Positions 8,925 through 16,570 of a stretch of DNA of 36,283 nucleotides are shown here, piece after piece. The notes under the pieces were generated by a model, which saw only the letters and a program-made list of their open reading frames with translations, had not been told where the DNA came from and ran no database searches. Source of the DNA: UBA11865 sp035686605 (GTDB lineage: Bacteria > Chloroflexota > Anaerolineae > Promineifilales > Promineifilaceae); NCBI GenBank assembly GCA_035686605.1, contig DASRZI010000087.1:1-36283 (forward strand). The letters run 5' to 3'. How positions within the stretch are numbered: the first letter of the stretch is position 1; each line of letters starts with the position of its first letter. Position numbers and translations under genes: made by a program.

Positions 8925-10166
8925 TCAACCTCGGCCCAAAAGAGAGGAAAAGAATCGCTTGGTTTCGAAAGATTGGCCTGATAGCAGCGTCTGAGCTCTG
9001 AAAAGTCTGATGACCAGCCTGACGATCAGAATCGCCGCTGCAGCTTGCAGGACCACTGCGAGGACGGATTGCCAAACGGGAACATCCATCACGGACATTC
9101 GGCCGATCATGCTAACTGGCGAGGTCAGCGGGAACAGGCTTAATCCCATCGCCATGGGTCCTTCCGGCGCGGTCGCGACAAACATCATCAACATGTAGGC
9201 GACGATCAGGGGAGCCAATACGACGAAGGTTGCGCTTCTAGTATCCTTAACGTCAGGAGCTAATGCCCCTAGTCCAGCCATCAGCGCTCCATAGATGGCG
9301 TATCCAAAGAATCCGAAGACAATTGCCCATGCGAGCACGTCATATGGTATCGAGAAGCCCACCGGGATTTGCAGTGCGCTGCCACCGAAAAGGATTACGA
9401 AGACAAAGAGTGCGACCCAGGCTAGCATGAGCAATATGCCCAATATCGCCACAGCTAACAGCTTTCCAGTGATCATTTGACCAGTTGACACCGAAGAAAG
9501 AAGCACCTCCATCACCCGATTTTTCTTCTCATCGGTCACTGCAGCGACCAGCACGCTGGATGTCATGATGATGGCAAGGTAGAGCATGACGGTCATGAAA
9601 GTCGGGAACAGATCGACGATCCAACTGTCTTCTCCGGCATCAACTTCGGCCACTACAAGAGGGGTTACGGTAGTCTTTACCGGCTGCCACACGTCTGCCG
9701 CAAGTTCTGCGTCTCCGAGCATGTTGGCTAAGAGTATCCATTCCATGGTATCTGTATTGACTCGATCGCTTATGATGCTGAAGGTAGATTTCACATAGGC
9801 CAGTTCGCCAGAATTCTCATAGTCAGGGGACACGATGTAGTAAGCCTCAATCTTGCCCTGATCGAGCGCATTTTGCGCCGCCGTTTCGTCGTCGAACTCA
9901 GTCAACCATCCAGCTGGAATCCTTTCGGGCAAGAACTGGATAAGATCGCCCTCGTCTACATACCCTTCGACAACCTGGCCCGACGACGACAATGACAATG
10001 AGCTATCAGAAGCAGCAACCTCTTGCACCTTGTCTTTGTTGGTCACGATCAGTATGGCGGCAACGATGCCCAGCAGCAGCGGGATGCCAAAGCCGATGAT
10101 AGTAAATGACTTTCGACCTAAGGTGACGCGAAGCTCACGCATCATCACATACATGGTTTTTCTCAT
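8925..10166 (-). CDS. ABC-2 type permease, exporter A second subunit
   Basis: The 413-residue protein has a first membrane helix at about 20-42, a large extracytoplasmic domain (about 43-185) and then five to six helices, the layout of ABC2_membrane_3/NatB-type permeases. The segment DEKKNRVMEVLLSSVSTGQM after the second helix is the conserved cytoplasmic element seen in all four permeases of this window. It pairs with the ATPase at 11440-12366 and the permease at 10218-11429. AGGAGA precedes the ATG. Its C-terminus (FRAQTLLSGQSFETKRFF) resembles the end of the second permease of exporter B, so the two occupy matching places. NatAB-type systems export sodium or small toxic compounds; the substrate here is not known. 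Confidence 0.85.
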   Translation of the reverse strand: MRKTMYVMMRELRVTLGRKSFTIIGFGIPLLLGIVAAILIVTNKDKVQEVAASDSSLSLSSSGQVVEGYVDEGDLIQFLPERIPAGWLTEFDDETAAQNALDQGKIEAYYIVSPDYENSGELAYVKSTFSIISDRVNTDTMEWILLANMLGDAELAADVWQPVKTTVTPLVVAEVDAGEDSWIVDLFPTFMTVMLYLAIIMTSSVLVAAVTDEKKNRVMEVLLSSVSTGQMITGKLLAVAILGILLMLAWVALFVFVILFGGSALQIPVGFSIPYDVLAWAIVFGFFGYAIYGALMAGLGALAPDVKDTRSATFVVLAPLIVAYMLMMFVATAPEGPMAMGLSLFPLTSPVSMIGRMSVMDVPVWQSVLAVVLQAAAAILIVRLVIRLFRAQTLLSGQSFETKRFFSSLLGRG

Positions 10167-10217
10167 CAGATTCTCCTAGCGAGTGTCTCCTGATAGTTGT
10201 TCCTGGACCTTGAAAAG

Positions 10218-11429
10218 TTAGGTCTCTATAACCTTGCTTGATCTGCTGAACAAGTCAGCCAGCTTCAGTCTTTGTCCATATCGAAGCATCGCCACACGAA
10301 ATGTTCTTCCCGCCAACCAGATGAGTAACAGCGCGGTAGAAAATGCGATGGCGGCAGCAGCAACGATCTGCCAGGTTGGTACCTCAGCAACGAGGGAACG
10401 CAAGGCCACAGTGGTGATTGACGTCGCTGGGAAAAAGGTTAATCCAATGGCAAGAGGGCCATTCGGATTTGTGGCGATTGGTACAAAGGCATAAATTGGG
10501 ACAAAGATGAACAACATCGATAGCATTCCTGCCTGGTTGGCTTCTTGATTGTCAACCAATGAGCTACCTATCAGGGTCATGAGAGCGGCGATGCACAGAT
10601 AGGTTGGTACGGCTACTATGACGACCTTCAACAAGTCGCTCCAGTTGGGATCAATAGATTGAAGCCAACCAATATCGAGCACATTCCCTCCGAGCCAAAT
10701 AGCTGCGACTAGGAAGGCTACCCAGATTGTGAGCTGTACAATGGCTATGCCAATGGCGCCCATGATTTTGCCGGCCATCATTCTTCCAGTCGAGAGGGAA
10801 GTGATGACGATCTCAATCGTTCTGTTTTCTTTCTCATCGACGATGACTTCCGTGAGATACCCTGATGTTGTCAAGACTAGAAAGCCAATCATTGCGGCAA
10901 CTATCAGGGGTAGAAAATTAGCGAAAGTAGGGTTCCCGGCGGCGAACTCCCGGTTTGCTTCAGTCACACGTACTGTCACGTCGGCGCCCGACAGCATCCG
11001 ATCGACGATCGCGTCAGGCTCGCCTGTCATTAAGTTGAAGCGAACGGTGTCTTCAAACAGTTGAACAGCCTGGTACGGAGGAGATTCATTATAGACCAGC
11101 TCGACATCTTGGGTTTCAAAATAATCATCGGCAATCACGTAAAAAGCGGCGATTTGGTCGTTATCCAGGGCGGAGATGGCGCTCTCGCGAGATTCGAAAG
11201 CCTGTAACTCAATGTCTTCGCCTTCGGATGCTGGTAAAGATCGGGTCAGTAAGCCAGGATGATCGACGAATCCAATCGTCGCCGATTCTTTTTCAATCTG
11301 AGAGATCAGAAACCCTAAACCAATAGTGAAGACCAAAAACAGGGGCAAAGCCAAGAGAACCAGTATGAAACTCCGCTTGGAGGCCTCCTTGATAAACTGG
11401 TGCCGAGCAACAAGCCACATCTTTCTCAT
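10218..11429 (-). CDS. ABC-2 type permease, exporter A first subunit
   Basis: This 403-residue permease has an N-terminal helix, an extracytoplasmic domain of about 130 residues, and a C-terminal helical bundle. The conserved element VDEKENRTIEIVITSLSTG follows the second helix. Its end, RVAMLRYGQRLKLADL, closely matches the end of the first permease of exporter B (RYGQHLSVKG). The start at 11429 is preferred over an earlier in-frame codon (11483) because GGAGA lies eight bases upstream and the homologous N-terminus MRKMWLVARHQF begins there. It starts 10 bp after the ATPase stop, so the three genes form one operon. It probably forms a heterodimeric pore with the product of 8925-10166. Confidence 0.85.
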   Translation of the reverse strand: MRKMWLVARHQFIKEASKRSFILVLLALPLFLVFTIGLGFLISQIEKESATIGFVDHPGLLTRSLPASEGEDIELQAFESRESAISALDNDQIAAFYVIADDYFETQDVELVYNESPPYQAVQLFEDTVRFNLMTGEPDAIVDRMLSGADVTVRVTEANREFAAGNPTFANFLPLIVAAMIGFLVLTTSGYLTEVIVDEKENRTIEIVITSLSTGRMMAGKIMGAIGIAIVQLTIWVAFLVAAIWLGGNVLDIGWLQSIDPNWSDLLKVVIVAVPTYLCIAALMTLIGSSLVDNQEANQAGMLSMLFIFVPIYAFVPIATNPNGPLAIGLTFFPATSITTVALRSLVAEVPTWQIVAAAAIAFSTALLLIWLAGRTFRVAMLRYGQRLKLADLFSRSSKVIET

Positions 11430-11439
11430 GATGAATCTC

Positions 11440-12366
11440 CTAGACAGGTTCAACTTCGCTGACCGCCTGGATAAAGATTTCATCCAGGGTTGGAATGTCT
11501 ATTTCAAAACGCTCGATTGTTACGTTTTTTTCGACGAGCTGTTCCACAATCTGTTGAGGTTTGGTCTCAGCAGCTAGCGTCATATGTAACGCCCCATTGC
11601 GCCGTTCGATGCCTGTTACACCTGAAACATCGGGTAAAGGACCAACCACTTGGACCAAGACGCCATGACCGGAAAACTGCCGGCGAATCTGGCTTAAGTC
11701 GCCATATAGAACGTTCTTGCCCTGGTGAATCAACACGATTCGGTCGCAAAGCTCCTCAACCTGGTGCATCATGTGGGTCGACATGATGATGGTCGTGCCC
11801 TGTTGTCTCAATTCCTTCATCAGCTCCTTGACCAATTGAGTGTTGACGGGATCGAGACCGCTGAAAGGCTCGTCGACAATCAACAGCTCTGGCTCGTGTA
11901 ATACGGTGTTTACGATCTGGGCTTTTTGCTGCATGCCCCGACTCAGTTCCTTGACCTTCTTCTTCCGATGTTGGAAAAGATCGAGCCGGTCGAGATACCT
12001 CTGAGCACGAAGCTTTGCCTCGGAAGCTGGTAATCCCTTGAGAGTTCCCAGGTAGACCAGACACTTTTCCAGGGGCATTTCCTGATAAAGCCCGCGTTCC
12101 TCAGGCATGTAGCCGATACGGTCTTTTTTCTGCTCAGTCATTGGACCTTCTAGAATTGAGATGGATCCCGAGTCAGGTTTGAAGATATCCAGTATCATGC
12201 GGATGGTAGTGGTTTTTCCTGCACCATTAGGACCGAGAAGCCCGAAGATCTCGCCATGTGTAACGGCGAAGGAGACATCGGCTACGGCACGAACATCGCC
12301 AAACCGCTTGGCCAGATGTGAAACTTCAACGGTGTTCATGGACAGGTCTCCGTGGGTTGACGCCAT
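11440..12366 (-). CDS. ABC transporter ATPase, exporter A (NatA-like)
   Basis: The 308-residue ATPase has Walker A GPNGAGKTT (Lys51), signature LSRGMQQ (140-146), Walker B LLIVDEP (Glu165) and the switch His in STHMMHQ (His197). The C-terminal extension (about 225-308) is the accessory domain of NatA/CcmA-type drug and ion exporters, ending in LDEIFIQAVSE. It powers the two permeases encoded directly downstream. The start at 12366 has AGGAGG seven bases upstream; an in-frame GTG at 12384 would lie before this site and is rejected. A promoter candidate is seen at 12427-12455. The paralogue at 27156-28091 is very similar along its whole length. Confidence 0.92.
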   Translation of the reverse strand: MASTHGDLSMNTVEVSHLAKRFGDVRAVADVSFAVTHGEIFGLLGPNGAGKTTTIRMILDIFKPDSGSISILEGPMTEQKKDRIGYMPEERGLYQEMPLEKCLVYLGTLKGLPASEAKLRAQRYLDRLDLFQHRKKKVKELSRGMQQKAQIVNTVLHEPELLIVDEPFSGLDPVNTQLVKELMKELRQQGTTIIMSTHMMHQVEELCDRIVLIHQGKNVLYGDLSQIRRQFSGHGVLVQVVGPLPDVSGVTGIERRNGALHMTLAAETKPQQIVEQLVEKNVTIERFEIDIPTLDEIFIQAVSEVEPV

Positions 12367-12426
12367 TTGCAATCCTCCTAACACTATTTGAACAAAATGT
12401 ACATGACGGTTTTTGAGAAATAGATG

Positions 12427-12455
12427 ATTACATGCTTAAGTCTACAATGAGCCAA
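12427..12455 (-). promoter_or_regulatory. Predicted sigma70-type promoter of ABC exporter A operon
   Basis: Reading the - strand, TTGGCT (12455-12450) is followed after 17 bp by TGTAAT (12432-12427), four and five matches to the -35 and -10 consensus. It would start transcription about 55 bp upstream of the ATPase start codon. Prediction only. Confidence 0.4.
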
Positions 12456-12488
12456 GCCATGACACATCGGACAGGTGGAGTAATGTAC

Positions 12489-12506
12489 ATTAGCCAGTTG
12501 GTTGAT
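12489..12506. promoter_or_regulatory. Putative regulator binding site, copy upstream of ABC exporter A
   Basis: The sequence ATTAGCCAGTTGGTTGAT is an imperfect inverted repeat. It matches the perfect inverted repeat at 32941-32958 at 15 of 18 positions, and it lies about 34 bp upstream of the predicted -35 element of the ABC operon. That position suits an activator site. Confidence 0.45.
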
Positions 12507-12793
12507 CTATTGTGATAGGATCGATAAACAGGGGCAGTAGGCAGCCATTAGCTCAGGGTAGGATCCGATTTTCACCTCGGATCAACTATTTAAGTGGAGT
12601 GAAGGGCGGGATAAGTACTGGGAAGGCATCGAACCATTAAGACGAATTGGCAACCAGATAGGGGCGATCTATTAGCCGCAGAAGAGTAAATCCAGGCAGC
12701 CGCAGACTATTTCACTGCCCGCGCATGATTGAACGGCATTGATTTGCCCTGACGAAAAACATATTCAGTTGTATTAGTTCGATTTTGCGATTG

Positions 12794-13249
12794 CTAGACT
12801 ATCGGGATGTACAAAAAGAGCAGTGAACTGGCATCCTGGGGATCGAATGATTCATCGTATAACTCGAACTCGATACCGTCGCTTCTCTTGAGATCAGATT
12901 CAGGAAACCAAAGGTCGTTAATGTTCGCAAACACATCCATCAAGGTTGGAAGTGTGGCTGGAAATACCGCATATTTCTGCTCGGGGATGCTCCAGGTCTC
13001 CATTCCTTCAGGAATGTTGTCTTCACTAACGAACTCGTATCCGGCCAAATAATCGAACTCGCCAGAATCATGGTCCATGTTGCCCATGACACCATAAGAG
13101 ACTTCTGACTTAACCATGCCTTTTATCTCGCCGAACCTGGGTAACAGCATTCGCCACAGGCTGGGAATCTCCTGATTTTCGTTTTTGCCCCTGTACTTCA
13201 GCCCGACTACGGTGAATGCTTCCTTTCTAGCGATATTGGGTTCTTCCAT
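12794..13249 (-). CDS. GyrI-like small-molecule-binding domain protein, stand-alone
   Basis: The 151-residue protein matches the GyrI-like/AraC effector-binding fold: KEAFTVVGLKYRG at the start, YGVMGNMDHDSGEFDYLAGYEF in the middle, and PEGMETWSIPEQKYAVFP, the part that lines the ligand cavity in this family. It has no DNA-binding domain, so it is likely a ligand-sequestering or ligand-hydrolysing protein, or a partner of another regulator. AAGGAG sits six bases upstream of the ATG. It is 427 bp upstream of the ABC exporter A operon, on the same strand. A link between its ligand and that exporter is possible but unproven. Confidence 0.78.
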   Translation of the reverse strand: MEEPNIARKEAFTVVGLKYRGKNENQEIPSLWRMLLPRFGEIKGMVKSEVSYGVMGNMDHDSGEFDYLAGYEFVSEDNIPEGMETWSIPEQKYAVFPATLPTLMDVFANINDLWFPESDLKRSDGIEFELYDESFDPQDASSLLFLYIPIV

Positions 13250-13442
13250 TTTTTACTCCTTATAACTGAATGAAAAATTGCGGTCTTGATGACGAGAGTG
13301 CGCAAGAACGAAACATGCCATGGGTGTCGATTCCGGAATCTATACGATTCATGAGCTTTGCTAATGTTGCCTGAACTCGACGTGAAAGAGGCGAAAAAAC
13401 AATATCATGATCTGTGCGAAATCTTCACTTCAATCGATCCAA

Positions 13443-13476
13443 AAACCCCGCCGGTCAACCTGGACCGACGGGGTTT
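13443..13476 (-). terminator. Rho-independent terminator after the small membrane protein gene
   Basis: AAACCCCG pairs with CGGGGTTT, and inside it CGGTC pairs with GACCG around a short loop, with one C/A mismatch. On the - strand the stem is followed by a run of T (13445-13439). It starts 30 bp after the stop codon at 13506, which supports that small gene as real. It could also work weakly on the other strand. Confidence 0.75.
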
Positions 13477-13505
13477 CAATTTACAACATATTTGTCTTAT
13501 GACAG

Positions 13506-13691
13506 CTAAGCTGAGGGATTCCCTATCTGCTTCGGTGAATCGTCATCTGATTCTTCTCCAACATCGGAGAGAAGAAGGAAGACTTCGATGAAGAGGGGGA
13601 GTATCCCGACGAAAAGAATGGCGAATAGTGTAAGAGCCCAAATCCCAACAGGGCGCTTTGCGGTTACTTTGTCTGATTTCAGATTAGTCAT
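13506..13691 (-). CDS. Small single-pass membrane protein, unknown function
   Basis: This 61-residue protein has a basic N-terminus (KSDKVTAKRP), one long hydrophobic segment (about 15-41) and an acidic tail (EESDDDSP), so the charge pattern predicts N-in, C-out insertion. I recognise no family. Reality is supported by the strong terminator just after its stop codon and by its fit with the - strand arrangement; the ribosome binding site is weak (AAGGGA 14 bases upstream). It lies between a receiver-only protein and the GyrI-like gene. Confidence 0.5.
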   Translation of the reverse strand: MTNLKSDKVTAKRPVGIWALTLFAILFVGILPLFIEVFLLLSDVGEESDDDSPKQIGNPSA

Positions 13692-13834
13692 CTAGGTGTC
13701 CAATCCCTTGCGCTGGGATGCGAATCAACTTGTCTGTCGAGACCCTAGCATGGCTCGATCAGCTTGTCAAAAGGGCATGGTCATGGATTACTATAGGGGG
13801 TTTAGCGACGAATGGGGATAGATAACGATCTAAT

Positions 13835-14320
13835 TTACAGGGAGTGATCCACCTTTCGCAGACGTCTCCTCGTGCATTCTTGGATTTTGGCCAGCAGCCG
13901 TTCTGGGGGATCAACTTTACTGGCGAAATCATCGACACCGGCGCCAAGAGCTCCCTGGCGAGCTTCAGCATGCCCACTGAGGGCGATTACCGACATTTCA
14001 GGATTGATTTTGCGAAGAGAAGGAAGATATCCTGATGCCATCAACCCAGGAAGGTCCCAATCCAGTAAGACGAGATCGGGCCGTTTGGCTCGAGTTTGAG
14101 ATATTAGATCCTCCACGTTTATGGCTTCCCCGACAATGACGACATCCGGTTGGCGCTCGAGCAAGACCCTGAGGGCGAATCGCACCTTTGGTTGGCGGTC
14201 CGCAAGAAGGATGTGGGTCCCATTATTACGCGGCAATCCAGTCGATAATTTCATGGTTCCAGTATCGAGTAAAAGGCGGTAATCTGCATCGGGCAAGTGT
14301 GTCATATTGAGACTGGACAT
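13835..14320 (-). CDS. Receiver-only (REC) response regulator with altered acidic pocket
   Basis: The protein (161 residues from the longest start) is a single REC domain without an output domain. The phospho-acceptor is Asp87 in LVLLDWDLPG, the switch Ser115 is in VIALSG, and the conserved Lys135 is in FASKVDPPERL. The first acidic residue Asp41 is present, but the second is replaced by Arg42 (LADRQPK), which should weaken magnesium binding. The paralogue at 31562-31975 keeps both Asp in the same context (LADDQPKVRFALRVLLE). No start codon has a convincing Shine-Dalgarno sequence; the ATG at 14254 would give a protein of the same length as the paralogue and is a real alternative. It could act as a phosphate sink or protein-interaction switch. 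Confidence 0.75.
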   Translation of the reverse strand: MSSLNMTHLPDADYRLLLDTGTMKLSTGLPRNNGTHILLADRQPKVRFALRVLLERQPDVVIVGEAINVEDLISQTRAKRPDLVLLDWDLPGLMASGYLPSLRKINPEMSVIALSGHAEARQGALGAGVDDFASKVDPPERLLAKIQECTRRRLRKVDHSL

Positions 14321-14428
14321 TTGACTAGTTTTCGAATAATCAGGTGGTCAAGTGGCCAATTATGAACTCCAGACGAGCCATTTTTCAGGCGAATCACCAA
14401 CATGATTGACGACGACGATTGCGCTGAC

Positions 14429-14446
14429 GCCGACGATCGTGTCGGC
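14429..14446 (-). terminator. Small hairpin after the peptide permease operon
   Basis: GCCGAC and GTCGGC form a six-base-pair stem with a six-base loop, 22 bp past the stop codon at 14468. There is no T run behind it, so it may only protect the mRNA end or be a weak terminator. Confidence 0.25.
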
Positions 14447-14467
14447 ATTGACGATATGATCGGCGCC

Positions 14468-15469
14468 TTATCTAGAGCCACGCATTCGCGGATCGAGCGC
14501 GTCGCGCAGTCCGTCCCCCAGGAAGGTGAAAGCCAGCACAACCAGTCCGACACAAATCGAAGGAACAAGAAGAATATAAGGTTGGATGTTTATGGCGGAC
14601 TGACCTTCCAACATCAGTGATCCCCAGCTGGTGATGAAGAAAGCATTTGGATCCGATGCTGGACGCAGACCCAGCCCCAGGTATCCCAAAATGGCTTCGG
14701 CGATTATCATTCCAGGAATCGCCAAGGCCATCCAAACGATTAGAGGGCTAAGCGAGTTAGGCAGGATGTGACGGGTCATGATGCGTTTATCCGATGCGCC
14801 AAGACAGCGTGCGGCTTCGATGAACTCCTTCCCCTTCAAGGTGAGTACGGAGCTCCGCACCAGCCTGGCGACGCCAACCCAAGAGACTAAAGCCAGCGCA
14901 ACGAACAAGAGGAATAAGCCGTTGAACATCCGGCCAAGAGTCGTATCCCGAAGAGTAACCATCAAGATGACGTATAGAAGCAGGTTGGGAAAGGCATAAA
15001 ACACATCGGTGATACGCATGAGTACATTATCCATGCGACCTCCTGCGTATCCGGAGAGCAGTCCAATGGCTGATCCGATGACGAGGATGATAGCGACCGG
15101 CGTGAGGCCAACGACCATCGACACGCGGGCGCCGTAGATCACCCGGCTAAGCACGTCTCGACCAATGGTGTCCGTCCCGAGGATAAACCGGGAGTCTCCA
15201 GCAACGCCGGCGGCTGAACTCTCCACCCACGCAGGCGGAAGGTAGCCTAAACCGTCATTGATCTTAAGCGGGTTGTGCGGAGCTAAAAACGGAGCGAAGG
15301 TCGCGATGAATACGAATAGGATGATGATGATCATTCCTACAACAGCAGCCTTATTACGGATCAGACGCTGCCAGGCATCCTGCCACAAACTGGTTGAAGG
15401 GTAGGGGAGTTCGGCGACTTCTTCTCGAGGCCTAAGGGTCGTTGTCTCCGCTTTTGCGATCCGTACCAT
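14468..15469 (-). CDS. Peptide/nickel ABC importer permease, DppC/OppC type
   Basis: The 333-residue protein has the N-terminal OppC-type cytoplasmic segment and first helix (WQRLIRNKAAVVGM), the periplasmic LGTDTIGRDVLSRVIYGARVS motif characteristic of DppC, and the EAA loop IEAARCLGASDKRIMTRHIL (about 218-237) that docks with the ATPase. It forms the importer channel with the product of 15488-16483, from which it is separated by 18 bp. GGGAG lies six bases upstream of the ATG. No DppD/DppF ATPase genes lie next to it in the window, so the ATPase must come from elsewhere in the genome. Confidence 0.9.
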   Translation of the reverse strand: MVRIAKAETTTLRPREEVAELPYPSTSLWQDAWQRLIRNKAAVVGMIIIILFVFIATFAPFLAPHNPLKINDGLGYLPPAWVESSAAGVAGDSRFILGTDTIGRDVLSRVIYGARVSMVVGLTPVAIILVIGSAIGLLSGYAGGRMDNVLMRITDVFYAFPNLLLYVILMVTLRDTTLGRMFNGLFLLFVALALVSWVGVARLVRSSVLTLKGKEFIEAARCLGASDKRIMTRHILPNSLSPLIVWMALAIPGMIIAEAILGYLGLGLRPASDPNAFFITSWGSLMLEGQSAINIQPYILLVPSICVGLVVLAFTFLGDGLRDALDPRMRGSR

Positions 15470-15487
15470 CGTATACTCCCAATTGAG

Positions 15488-16483
15488 CTATTTAAGTCTG
15501 ATGCGAGGGTCAAGGAAGCTGTAAATGACGTCTACGCTGAGGTTAGCGAAGGCGATCAGAACTCCGTAAACTAACGTCGTTCCCAGGATCATTGAATAGT
15601 CCCTGTTGCTGATGGCCTGGACATATTCGCGGCCGATTCCCGGGAAAGAAAACATGGTCTCGATAATGAACGATCCTGTGACCAAAGCTGCCAAAGCTGG
15701 GCCTAGTACAGTCACCACCGGGATCAATGCATTCTTGACCATATGCACTTGAACAATCGAAGATTCCCTGAGACCTTTGGATCGGGCAGTACGTACGTAA
15801 TCCTGGCGCATGACCTCTATCATGGAGGAGCGGGTAAGCCGGGCCGTTAGAGCCATCGTGCCAAAACCCAACACCATGGCAGGTATGATCCAGACCTTTA
15901 GCTCGGCCCAAGAGCGGGGAACTACGCTGATCCAATGCAGGGTCACAGCGAAAATGATTATCAGATAGATACCGATGACAAAATTGGGTACCGAAACACC
16001 AAGGTTAGCGATAAAGGAACAGGTGTAGTCAATGATGCTGTTCTGTCTCAAAGCAGAGACGATACCAGCAGGGATTCCCACAATGATGGCAAGAGTCAGG
16101 GCAAATACGCCAAGGCGAATTGAATAACCAAAACGGCTTTGCCAGAATGGTTTTCCATCTGGGACGCTGAAGAGAATCTCTTGAACCGTCCGGCCGCGCT
16201 GCCGGTAAGATGGTCCGAGATTGCCGCAGATCGCACCGCAAACGAATTCTCCCTCGCCGTCGAAATCCCCGATGACATAGGCCAGGAATTGGCGCCACAT
16301 CGGCTTATCGAGGCCGAATTGCTCATTCAACCTCGCTTGAGTACCTGCGTCAATCTGTCTGCGACCGGGATCCCTATCCCACGGACCACCCGGCGCGGCG
16401 TGCATCAATACAAAGGTGATTAGGGCTATGGTGAACAGCACTGGCACCATCCAGAGGAGCCGGCGAATCAGAAATGCGGTCAT
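15488..16483 (-). CDS. Peptide/nickel ABC importer permease, DppB/OppB type
   Basis: The 331-residue membrane protein starts with LIRRLLWMVPVLFTIALITF, followed by HAAPGGPWD, both standard in DppB/OppB permeases, and holds the EAA loop around DYVRTARSKGLRESSIVQVH. It ends with NLSVDVIYSFLDPRIRLK, the typical DppB terminus. AAGGA is six bases upstream of the ATG. It follows the substrate-binding protein gene after 87 bp that contains a very stable hairpin (16508-16553), a common arrangement where the binding protein is made in excess over the permeases. Confidence 0.9.
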   Translation of the reverse strand: MTAFLIRRLLWMVPVLFTIALITFVLMHAAPGGPWDRDPGRRQIDAGTQARLNEQFGLDKPMWRQFLAYVIGDFDGEGEFVCGAICGNLGPSYRQRGRTVQEILFSVPDGKPFWQSRFGYSIRLGVFALTLAIIVGIPAGIVSALRQNSIIDYTCSFIANLGVSVPNFVIGIYLIIIFAVTLHWISVVPRSWAELKVWIIPAMVLGFGTMALTARLTRSSMIEVMRQDYVRTARSKGLRESSIVQVHMVKNALIPVVTVLGPALAALVTGSFIIETMFSFPGIGREYVQAISNRDYSMILGTTLVYGVLIAFANLSVDVIYSFLDPRIRLK

Positions 16484-16507
16484 GACGAATCCTTATGGGG
16501 TATTGGA

Positions 16508-16553
16508 GCCGGCCGGCGCGTTCGGCCAGGCAAACCGAATCACGCCAGCCGGC
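16508..16553 (-). promoter_or_regulatory. Intercistronic stem-loop between binding-protein and permease genes
   Basis: In the - strand RNA, 13 bases (16553-16541) pair with 16520-16508, using two G-U pairs. An inner UUCGG/CCGAA stem (16539-16535 with 16525-16521) sits across one unpaired base, leaving a nine-base loop. Such elements usually shield the upstream mRNA from 3' decay or partly terminate, raising binding-protein levels over permeases. Confidence 0.7.
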
Positions 16554-16570
16554 AAACCAACTGCTGCAGA

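Larger units (their letters stand above)
12367..12793. other. 427-bp intergenic control region of ABC exporter A
   Basis: No gene is supported here. On the - strand it contains a promoter candidate (12427-12455), an inverted repeat shared with two other operons (12489-12506), and two copies of AATGTACAT (12396-12404 and 12482-12490) on either side of the promoter. The part from about 12560 to 12793 shows nothing recognisable. Confidence 0.6.

Noticed and set aside
13358..13591. 77-codon + strand frame with an apparent start after a gap
   Set aside because: It reads straight through the terminator at 13443-13476 and into the antisense of the small membrane protein gene; no family similarity.
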